From positions 1-20,617 of the forward strand of contig JAJXHK010000036.1 in NCBI GenBank assembly GCA_021639365.1: a DNA stretch of 20,617 bases. The letters are read 5' to 3'. The stretch comes from Collinsella aerofaciens. GTDB taxonomy: Bacteria > Actinomycetota > Coriobacteriia > Coriobacteriales > Coriobacteriaceae. Each line of letters starts with the position of its first letter. The first letter of the stretch is position 1. The position numbers were made by a program, and so were the translations under genes. Shown one piece after another: positions 15,024 through 20,617 of the stretch. The notes beneath the pieces were generated by a model. It did not search any database, was not told the origin of the DNA, and saw only the letters and a program-made list of their open reading frames with translations.

Positions 15024-15184
15024 GCGGTTAATGAGGGTCAAGAGAAAGGTTACAGGTGAAATCCAAACCTCGACCATACAGTCGATGACCCCATGCAGGT
15101 GCTTTCTGCGCGTGCACGGGGTGTGAGCGCCGAGCGGCGTGCCGCCCGCGCATGCGTATATATGTCTAAAAGTCCACGAATTGC
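15024..15184 (+). promoter_or_regulatory. M-box-like Mg2+ riboswitch
   Basis: The 208-nt leader before the MgtE-like gene shows the conserved blocks of the M-box (ykoK) aptamer in order, compared from memory with Bacillus subtilis. GTTAATGAGGGTC (15028-15040) resembles GUUAGGUGAGGCUC. ATACAGTCGATGACCCC (15076-15092) resembles AUACGCUGCUGCCC. A stem-loop is closed by CCCCATGCA (15089-15097) and TGCACGGGG (15113-15121). The strongest block is ATGCGTATATATGTCTAAAA with GTCCACGAATTG (to 15183), against AUGCCAUACAGUGCUAAAGCUCUACGAUUG. A closing helix GCGGTT (15024-15029) / AATTGC (15179-15184) can form. In the family, Mg2+ binding compacts the RNA and shuts off Mg2+ transporter genes, which suits the genes downstream. 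Departures from consensus are real (insertions near 15047-15069), so a covariance search should confirm it. Confidence 0.72.
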
Positions 15185-15202
15185 GTGCCGGCATGGTCAC
15201 GC
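15183..15202 (+). promoter_or_regulatory. Possible expression-platform hairpin of the riboswitch
   Basis: GCGTGCC (15183-15189) pairs with GGTCACGC (15195-15202) with one bulged T and a GGCAT loop. Its 5' arm shares two bases (15183-15184) with the 3' strand of the aptamer's closing helix, so the two may compete. No U-tract follows, which points to control of translation or of Rho access rather than intrinsic termination. The rest of the 14911-15232 gap holds only the half-site, promoter and riboswitch. Confidence 0.4.
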
Positions 15203-15232
15203 GGTCCGCAGGAATAATGATGGGGAGCACCA

Positions 15233-17077
15233 TTGAATTATCTGAGTGAGATGCTCAAATTGCCGGTCTTGGACGTCGACGGCGAAAAGCTCGGCGTTGT
15301 GAACGATTTTGGCATTGCAACCGGCGAAGTTTTTCCGCACGTGACGTCGCTCGCGTTCCGTGGTCCCGGCAAGACGCCGTTTATGATCAGCTGGCGCAAA
15401 TGGGTCGACCGTATCGACGAGACGGGTGTACACCTTAAGACGTCGGCCACCGAAATCCGTTTTTCGTACCTGCAGCCGACCGAGCTGTTGCTGGCGCGCG
15501 ACGTTCTCAATAAGCAGATCGTCGATACGCAGGGCATGAAGGTCGTGCGCGTCAACGACATCAAGTTCTCCATGTCGGGCGAAAATCAGCTGCGTCTGCT
15601 GGGTGCCGAGGTCGGCGCCCGCGGTCTGCTGCGTGCAATCAGCCCCGCGCTCGAGCACGTCGTCGAGGGCTTTATGAAGCACCTGGGCAAGCCGCTCAGC
15701 GAGGACATTATCGCCTGGTCTTACATGGACCTGCTCGATCGCTCGACTAAGAACATCCAGCTCTCGGTGTCGCACAAGACGCTTGGCGAGCTGCATCCTG
15801 CCGACATCGCTGACATCATCGAGCAGCTCGACCCGCGCCTGCGCGCGCAGGTGTTCGCGCAGCTCGATACGGCACAGGCCGCCGAGGCCATCTCGGAGTT
15901 CGATGACGACGAGCTCATGACCGAGATGCTCGAGGGCCTGTCCGATACCGACGCATCGTCGATGCTGGCCATGATGGACCCGGATGACGCTGCCGACCTG
16001 ATCGACGAGCTCGATTACGAGAAGGCCGAGAAGCTCCTGCGCCTGATGGGCGTCAAGGAGGAGAAGGCGATTCGTAACCTGCTGGGGTATGAGGACAACA
16101 CCGCCGGCCGCATCATGACCTCGGAGTTTGTCTCCCTGCCCGCCACGGCAACGGTCGGTGACGCCATCGAGGCGATTCGCGAGCTCGACGAGGACTTCGA
16201 GAGCGTCTACTACGTCTATACCGAGGATCCGAGCGGCATGCTGACCGGCGTGCTTTCGCTGCGCACGCTGATCGTAGCCGATCGCGACGCCACGCTGGGT
16301 CAGCTGGCCTATCGCGACCTGGTCTATGTGTCGCCTGACGAGGACCAGGAAGACGTGACGGACGAGATGACCAAGTACGACCTGGTTGCCATCCCCGTCT
16401 GCGACGAGAACCGTCATATCCTGGGTATCGTGACCTTCGACGACGCCATGGACGTTATCGCTGAGGAGCATCAGGAGGACCTGCAGATCGCCGGTGTCGG
16501 CTCGGGCGATAGCGCGTCGGACGACTCGACGAACGTGCTCAGCTGGTTCGTGCATCGCCAGTACTGGGTTGTTGTATGGGGCATCGCGTCGTGCATCATG
16601 GCGACCGTACTGGGAACGGCGCTCGGCTCCGCGCATCTGGTGGTGTTCCCCATGTGCGCCATGCCGCTCGTGCTGCTGGCGGCCTCGCGCATGGTGTCGT
16701 TCGTCAAGAACTACTTCCTGGAGTATGACGGTCACGACGACGAGCCCAAGCCGTATCTGGGGTTCTTCTTCCAGAGCACGGGCATGGGCCTGATTCTGTC
16801 ACTCGTGACCTACCTGTGCGCCCAGCTGGTGCGCACCGCTGCATTCCCCGATGCGCCCATGTTTGAGGAGCAACTCTTTACCGGGTGCTTTAATATCGCT
16901 GCCATCATTTGCCTGGTTGGCAACATGAGCGCCGTGATTTACCTGATGGTGCTGTTCTGGCGTGACGAGCATGACCTCAACACGTCGGGCACCGCCATGA
17001 ACGTCATTGCCGTCATGATCTCGTGTGTGGCGTATTGCATCGCCGCGGTGCTGCTCGCCATGTCAGTCATGGGTTAG
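15233..17077 (+). CDS. MgtE-like protein: PRC-barrel, MgtE_N, CBS pair and five-helix domain without the MgtE pore motif
   Basis: 614 residues from TTG 15233, chosen because GGGGAG (15222-15227) lies 5 nt upstream; the next in-frame ATG (15251) has no ribosome binding site. Domains: a PRC-barrel-like start (1-80, LPVLDVDGEKLGVVNDF) and a second similar strand set (95-130); MgtE_N superhelix (185-285, ELHPADIADIIEQL...FDDDELMTEMLEGL...MDPDDAADLIDEL); CBS pair (295-412, IMTSEFVSLPATATV ... AIPVCDENRHILGIVTFDDAMDVI); then helices at about 443-465, 469-492, 514-536, 547-575 and 588-612. In true MgtE the second helix region carries P-x-x-x-x-x-G-G-N-x-G and helix 5 carries the selectivity Asp (Asp432 in Thermus). 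Here the corresponding parts read VVFPMCAMPLVLLAASRMV and TAMNVIAVMISCVAY, with neither. Likely a Mg2+ sensor or regulator of the next gene rather than a channel. Confidence 0.88.
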   Translation: MNYLSEMLKLPVLDVDGEKLGVVNDFGIATGEVFPHVTSLAFRGPGKTPFMISWRKWVDRIDETGVHLKTSATEIRFSYLQPTELLLARDVLNKQIVDTQGMKVVRVNDIKFSMSGENQLRLLGAEVGARGLLRAISPALEHVVEGFMKHLGKPLSEDIIAWSYMDLLDRSTKNIQLSVSHKTLGELHPADIADIIEQLDPRLRAQVFAQLDTAQAAEAISEFDDDELMTEMLEGLSDTDASSMLAMMDPDDAADLIDELDYEKAEKLLRLMGVKEEKAIRNLLGYEDNTAGRIMTSEFVSLPATATVGDAIEAIRELDEDFESVYYVYTEDPSGMLTGVLSLRTLIVADRDATLGQLAYRDLVYVSPDEDQEDVTDEMTKYDLVAIPVCDENRHILGIVTFDDAMDVIAEEHQEDLQIAGVGSGDSASDDSTNVLSWFVHRQYWVVVWGIASCIMATVLGTALGSAHLVVFPMCAMPLVLLAASRMVSFVKNYFLEYDGHDDEPKPYLGFFFQSTGMGLILSLVTYLCAQLVRTAAFPDAPMFEEQLFTGCFNIAAIICLVGNMSAVIYLMVLFWRDEHDLNTSGTAMNVIAVMISCVAYCIAAVLLAMSVMG

Positions 17078-17085
17078 GTGGTCGC

Positions 17086-18348
17086 GTGCAAAATACCAAG
17101 CAAAAGTCGGGCACCAAGCAAAAGCTGACCATCGCGGCCATCTTTGGCGCTATGGGTCCCGGTCTGCTGGCGGCGCTTTCGGGCAATGACGCCGGCGGCA
17201 TTGCAACGTATTCCAGTGCGGGCGCCAGCTATGGCTACAAGATGCTCTGGATGCTTCCCGTCATGACTGTGCTGCTCATCGTGACGCAGGAGACCGCGGC
17301 GCGCTGCGGCTGCGTCACGGGTAAGGGCCTGGCATCGCTCATTCGCGAGCGCTTTGGCGTGCGCAAGAGTGTACTTGCTATGGCGGCGCTGTTGATCGCC
17401 AACACGGCTGTGACCATTTCGGAGTTTGCGGGCATCGCCAGCGGTCTTGCTCTCTTTGGCGTGCCGGCGAGCATCTCGGTGCCGTTGGTGGCGCTGCTGG
17501 TATGGATGCTTACCATGTCGGGTAGTTTCCAGCGCATCGAGAAGATTCTACTGCTGGTGAGTTGCGTGTTCGTGACCTATATCGTCGCCGCGTTTATGGC
17601 TGGCCCCAACTGGGGTGAGGTCGCGGTCGACCTGGTCGTGCCTAACATTCAAAATGACCCCAGCTACGTGTCGCTCGTGGTCGCAACGATCGGTACCACC
17701 ATCGCGCCGTGGATGATCTTTTTGGCGCAGAACAACGTGGTCGATAAGAACGCGGGCGAGGACGATATCGTGCTGCAGCGCATCGATACCGTGAGCGGCT
17801 CGCTTGCCGCTGATGTCATTGCCGGCTTTATTATCATTACGACCGGTACGGTGCTGTTCCCGGCGGGTATTCAGATTAGCGATGCTGCCGATGCTGCCCG
17901 CGCGCTGGAGCCTATTGCGGGTCAGTGGTCTACGGTACTGTTTGCCTCGGGCCTGGTCGCGGCGAGTTTCTTGGCTGCCTGCGTGCTGCCGGGCGTTACG
18001 TCGAGCGCTATCTGCGAGGCATTTGGCTGGGAGCGCGGTGCCGATCGCAGCTGGGACGAGGCCCCGGTCTATCGCGGCATCATTACGGCCATCATCGGCA
18101 TCTCTGCCGTGCTGGTGCTTATGCCCGGCGTCGATCTGTTCCAGATTATGATGACCTCGCAGGTCATCAATGGCGTGCTACTGCCCGTGGTTCTGGTGTT
18201 CCAGGTGGTTATCGCCGCCGACCGTCACATTATGGGTGCAAACCGCAACGGTCGCGTGTGGAACGTGCTCACGTGGGCGACTATCGCCGTGATTACGGTG
18301 CTGACGGTTGTCATGTTTGTCCTGCAAGCGATGGGCTACAGCGCTTAG
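17086..18348 (+). CDS. Nramp-family transporter of the NRAMP-related Mg2+ type (NRMT)
   Basis: 420 residues from GTG 17086, 8 nt after the MgtE-like stop, with AGGTGG just upstream. The frame is open earlier but only over the preceding gene. Eleven or so helices. The TM1 unwound region is LSGNDAGGIAT (31-41): the Nramp metal motif D-P-G-N reads D35-A-G-G38, keeping Asp but replacing Asn by Gly. The TM6 region is GTTIAPWMIFLAQ (203-215): the conserved A/I-M-P-H of Mn2+/Fe2+ transporters reads I-A207-P-W, so the metal-binding Met is Ala. These are the changes reported for NRMTs, which move Mg2+; the structurally studied example, as I recall, is from Eggerthella lenta, also a coriobacterium. The M-box-like leader and MgtE-like neighbour support Mg2+ uptake at the cytoplasmic membrane. 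Mn2+ transport cannot be excluded. Confidence 0.9.
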   Translation: MQNTKQKSGTKQKLTIAAIFGAMGPGLLAALSGNDAGGIATYSSAGASYGYKMLWMLPVMTVLLIVTQETAARCGCVTGKGLASLIRERFGVRKSVLAMAALLIANTAVTISEFAGIASGLALFGVPASISVPLVALLVWMLTMSGSFQRIEKILLLVSCVFVTYIVAAFMAGPNWGEVAVDLVVPNIQNDPSYVSLVVATIGTTIAPWMIFLAQNNVVDKNAGEDDIVLQRIDTVSGSLAADVIAGFIIITTGTVLFPAGIQISDAADAARALEPIAGQWSTVLFASGLVAASFLAACVLPGVTSSAICEAFGWERGADRSWDEAPVYRGIITAIIGISAVLVLMPGVDLFQIMMTSQVINGVLLPVVLVFQVVIAADRHIMGANRNGRVWNVLTWATIAVITVLTVVMFVLQAMGYSA

Positions 18349-18368
18349 CGCCTCTTTTGGACTCCAAA

Positions 18369-18400
18369 CAGGCCGCTGCCATGGGCTGCGGCCTGCATTT
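18369..18400 (+). terminator. Terminator of the Mg2+ operon
   Basis: CAGGCCGC (18369-18376) pairs with GCGGCCTG (18388-18395) around an 11-nt loop and is followed by CATTTTGCC, a short T-run. It begins 21 nt after the transporter stop. Confidence 0.65.
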
Positions 18401-18430
18401 TGCCTGTTATAGGGGGTTAGTAATATGTGA

Positions 18431-18660
18431 GTGGACAAAAAATGCCAAATATGAGTACTGTTGCCTGGCTGATAGCATTTACGACCAAAAAAATGATGGA
18501 CATATCTAAAAATCTGTTCATTAAAAGCGGAGCTCCAAGTCCTAAGCCGGACATTCTGGCCAACTGGAAGGGTAGCGCGCTACCGCAGGGGCGCCATTTT
18601 GGGTGGTTTTGCCTGCTACTAAAATGGTAACAGTACTCATATTTGCCCCTTTTTGTCCAC
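18431..18660. repeat. 230-nt element with long imperfect inverted-repeat arms (MITE-like)
   Basis: The outer 35 nt at 18431-18465 (GTGGACAAAAA ... GAGTACTGTTGCC) and 18626-18660 are reverse complements at 31 of 35 positions. Complementarity continues in exact register inward: TAGCA (18473-18477), ACCA (18484-18487) and AAAATG (18490-18495) pair with 18614-18618, 18604-18607 and 18595-18600. The arms are therefore about 65 nt each around a central section of about 100 nt, which contains the palindrome GGTAGCGCGCTACC (18571-18584). The element is visibly richer in A/T than the genes around it. No credible gene lies in it. It could be a nonautonomous transposable element or encode a structured RNA. 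Confidence 0.8.
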
Positions 18661-18792
18661 GACCTCTTGGAGTCGGCTCGAAAAGAGTGATTTTGGGTTG
18701 TTTGCTGCGGGTGTGGGCTTGGAAACAACGTTCGGGGTGGCGAGGCGCCCAGAATTCGGTCGCAAGGAGGGCGTTCCTCGGCTGTGCCAGGA
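18661..18792. other. Noncoding remainder of the 18349-18893 gap
   Basis: Between the hairpin element and the GTCCCTA repeats I see no credible gene, promoter or RNA. A small imperfect stem, CGACCTC/GAGTCG with a bulge (18659-18674), lies at its left edge. Open frames crossing it run into the antisense of the acyltransferase gene and have no supporting start. Confidence 0.5.
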
Positions 18793-18836
18793 GTGTCCCT
18801 AGGTGCCGGCACATAAGGAACGTCCCTAACTGCCGG
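18793..18836. repeat. Two direct copies of a GTCCCTA-TGCCGG motif
   Basis: GTGTCCCTAGGTGCCGG (18793-18809) and ACGTCCCTAACTGCCGG (18820-18836) share 13 of 17 positions at a 27-bp period. The reverse complement of the first resembles the half-site TCGGCACTTGGGGAC at 2831-2845, so this is a diverged member of the same GGGGAC repeat family. Confidence 0.6.
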
Positions 18837-18869
18837 AGGGGGTGCCTGCCGTGGCAGGCACCCCCTCCG
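18834..18869 (-). terminator. Perfect 17-bp stem after the acyltransferase gene
   Basis: Arms 18834-18850 (CGGAGGGGGTGCCTGCC) and 18853-18869 are perfect complements with a 2-nt centre. It lies 25 nt beyond the stop of the - strand acyltransferase, where a terminator is expected, but neither strand has a U-tract, so it may rather be a repeat element or a Rho-assisted 3' end. Confidence 0.55.
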
Positions 18870-18893
18870 AATGTGGGAAGTTTGCGCTGCAGG

Positions 18894-20617
18894 TTACTTG
18901 TCGGTGCCCAGCTTGTGCGGCTTGAGAGCGAGCGCATTGACGAGTGCGTCGGTGGCAGACTTGACGGCCGCCGGCTGCGGATCGTTGACGTGGTCCTCGG
19001 GATGCACAGGCAGGTCCTTCTTGACTGCATCGTGGATCAAGTTGAGGTACTCAGTCACGCCAGTGGTCGACAGGTGCGTGCCATCGCCATCGAACAGGTC
19101 GTTGCGATTGGCACTGTATCCGTACCAGTCGATAACGCGCACGTTTTTGTAGCGCGTAGCGGCGTTGGCGATGGCCTGGTTGGTAGAGCCAACCCACGGC
19201 TGCGGGCTGCGCGTGTTCACAAACACCACAATACGCTTATCTCCTGCATCGGCCATGATGGCGTCGATCTGGTCGTCGGTTACCAAGCCATTGGTTCCCA
19301 GCGCAAAGACCACGATCTTGCCGGCAAGGTTCTGCTGGATATAGCCCTCAAATGTCGCGCGGCCCGCATCGAACTGGCGGCCCTTTTCGGCATCGATATG
19401 GCTGTGCGGGAACACGCCATCAAAGGCGTCCACGGCACGTAGCGACACGGAGTCGCCGATCATAAGCAGGTCGTAGGAGCCATCGGGGAAGCCATCGTTG
19501 TCCTTGTCGGTGTCGTCGGCTGCCTGCTGGTCCGTGGGCGCGGCGTTTTTAGCTTCCTTGTTGAGGACTTCGGCGCCTTCGCCGCTGAGCGCGGAGGTTT
19601 CCGGCACAAAGACCAGACCGCCCAGCGCGATGACAAGCACGATGCCGCAAGTGGCGCACGCAGGAATATGCGCGCGCACCCAGTTGACAGGCGTGGTGGT
19701 GCCATCGCGGAACTCGGAGACAGTGCGCCCAAAGGCGCCCTTCCTAAACGGCGTCTCGATAAAGCGATAGGAACATTCGGCGACGGCTACCACCAGCAGT
19801 ACCTGCAAAATGTACTGCCACCAGGGCGTATCGTTGATGTTGGCGACCGGGTTCATGAGCAGCAACAGCGGATAGTGCCACAGGTAGATGCTGTAGGAGC
19901 GCTTGCCAACCCATACGAGCGGCTCGGCGGATAGCGCGCGGGCCACCATTCCCTGGGGCTGCACGCAGGCCGCGATGACCATGAGCGTGAGGATAGAGCA
20001 CAGCAGCGTGCCGCCGCGATACTGGAACGCCGTGTAGCCGTTGGTGAGCGCGACCATGGCGGCAAGGCCAACCAGGCCCACGATGCCCAACACATCGATG
20101 GATGCGGGCGAGGACCAAAAGCGCACGAGCGCGCTCGGCTGGGCCGGGGCGGCTTCGGCTGCGTTGTCGGCCTTCGTGCTCTGCTTGTCTTCGGCATTCT
20201 TGTCGTGCTTGGCGACGAGGCGGTCGAGCCCCAGGCGACGCGCGAGACGCACCGGCGCCAGGTCGCAATCGGGGATAAAGGCCATCCAGGCGCCCAGCAG
20301 CAGCGAGAACACGCGGGTGTCGGTGCCGTAGTACACGCGGCTGGGGTCGGCGGCGGGGTTATAGAGCACCATCATGGCGATGGCGGAGACAGCAGCCAGG
20401 CCCAGAACCACGCGGCGCGTGTTGGGCTTGCTCATGTGCATGGATACCATAGCGAGCAGCAGCGGGGGCCAAACCAGGTAGAACTGTTCCTCGATGGCGA
20501 GCGACCAAAAGTGCGTAAGCGGCGAGGGGTCGCCCAGGGCGTTGAAGTACGAGACGTTTTGGGCAATCTGCCACCAGTTGTTGAAGAACAGCAGCGACGG
20601 CAGGATGTCGGGGCGCA
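18894..20617 (-). CDS. Acyltransferase-3 / SGNH O-acetyltransferase (OatA type), N-terminus outside window
   Basis: 573 residues are visible; the frame stays open past the right edge with RPDILPSLLFFNNWW and THFWSLAIEEQFYLVWP, the hallmark of acyltransferase-3 proteins, so the true start lies beyond the window and the apparent Met at 20450 is internal. Many helices follow, including SYSIYLWHYPLLLL (about 19911-19870). A cytoplasmic-looking charged insert (KHDKNAEDKQSTKADNAAEA) lies at about 20210-20151. After the last helix comes a linker with a DKDNDGFPD calcium-loop-like motif (about 19508-19482) and then an extracytoplasmic SGNH domain: IGDSV (Ser codon at 19449-19451), ALGTNG, and DGDGTHL (His codon at 19074-19076). 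The family moves acetyl groups across the membrane to peptidoglycan MurNAc or other wall glycans, giving lysozyme resistance in OatA. The glycan acceptor here is not determined. Confidence 0.92.
   Translation of the reverse strand, partial: RPDILPSLLFFNNWWQIAQNVSYFNALGDPSPLTHFWSLAIEEQFYLVWPPLLLAMVSMHMSKPNTRRVVLGLAAVSAIAMMVLYNPAADPSRVYYGTDTRVFSLLLGAWMAFIPDCDLAPVRLARRLGLDRLVAKHDKNAEDKQSTKADNAAEAAPAQPSALVRFWSSPASIDVLGIVGLVGLAAMVALTNGYTAFQYRGGTLLCSILTLMVIAACVQPQGMVARALSAEPLVWVGKRSYSIYLWHYPLLLLMNPVANINDTPWWQYILQVLLVVAVAECSYRFIETPFRKGAFGRTVSEFRDGTTTPVNWVRAHIPACATCGIVLVIALGGLVFVPETSALSGEGAEVLNKEAKNAAPTDQQAADDTDKDNDGFPDGSYDLLMIGDSVSLRAVDAFDGVFPHSHIDAEKGRQFDAGRATFEGYIQQNLAGKIVVFALGTNGLVTDDQIDAIMADAGDKRIVVFVNTRSPQPWVGSTNQAIANAATRYKNVRVIDWYGYSANRNDLFDGDGTHLSTTGVTEYLNLIHDAVKKDLPVHPEDHVNDPQPAAVKSATDALVNALALKPHKLGTDK

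Noticed and set aside
15047..15085. Cobalamin-riboswitch-like string (AGGTGAAATCC followed by TACAGTCGATG)
   Set aside because: The required downstream B12-box blocks (AGCCAGGAGACCTGCC) are missing, whereas M-box blocks are found in order and match the function of the downstream genes.
15197..16735. 512-codon open frame on the - strand opposite the MgtE-like gene
   Set aside because: A shadow of a well-defined MgtE_N/CBS protein, and it would run into the riboswitch region.
18427..18630. 67-codon frame with GTG start inside the long-hairpin element
   Set aside because: No ribosome binding site, no recognisable motif, and its ends coincide with the inverted-repeat arms, so the sequence is explained by the repeat.
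18603..19442. 279-codon + strand frame entering the acyltransferase gene
   Set aside because: Most of it is antisense to the SGNH domain, whose GDS and DGTHL motifs are unmistakable on the - strand.

Overview
The window is high-GC, densely coded bacterial DNA. Short gaps, GGGGAG-type ribosome binding sites, many GAC/GGC/CTG codons and the gene families present suggest a Gram-positive gut actinobacterium of the Coriobacteriia (Collinsella-like). That placement is an inference from content and style; no rRNA or other taxonomic marker is present. All genes are on the + strand except an alpha/beta hydrolase (7985-8950) and an acyltransferase that runs off the right edge (18894-20617).

Layout. 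(1) 1-2763: end of a DrrA-type ABC ATPase and two ABC-2 permeases in one operon. (2) 3023-6411: a second exporter operon, a LolD/MacB-type ATPase and an 888-residue FtsX-type permease. Each ABC operon is followed, within 11 nt of its stop codon, by the same two-part inverted-repeat cassette built on GGGGAC half-sites. (3) 6648-7853: a DUF362 protein with two 4Fe-4S motifs, ending at a strong bidirectional terminator shared with the convergent hydrolase. (4) 8951-9136: a divergent promoter region with two related 14-bp palindromes around the hydrolase promoter. (5) 9137-12150: a hemolysin-III/PAQR membrane protein, a CNNM/CorC-type CBS protein, and a stand-alone protein resembling the N-terminal domain of cyanophycin synthetase. 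(6) 12287-13431: a YtxH-like protein coupled to a PRC-barrel protein. (7) 13504-14910: a membrane-anchored NodB-type polysaccharide deacetylase whose metal-binding and catalytic motifs are substituted. (8) 15011-18348: a Mg2+ homeostasis unit, with an extended -10 promoter, an M-box-like riboswitch leader, a PRC + MgtE_N + CBS + five-helix protein lacking the MgtE pore signature, and an Nramp-family transporter carrying the substitutions of NRAMP-related Mg2+ transporters (DPGN to DAGG, TM6 Met to Ala). (9) 18349-18893: a noncoding gap holding a terminator, a 230-nt long-hairpin element and further short repeats. (10) 18894-20617: an OatA-type acyltransferase-3/SGNH protein on the - strand.

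The most interesting part is the Mg2+ unit: a riboswitch, an MgtE-like sensor that seems to have lost its own pore, and a separate Nramp-fold transporter that could be the conducting partner. Next come the catalytically degenerate deacetylase, the stand-alone cyanophycin-synthetase-like domain, and the noncoding repeats. I see no CRISPR array, tRNA, rRNA, transposase or phage gene.
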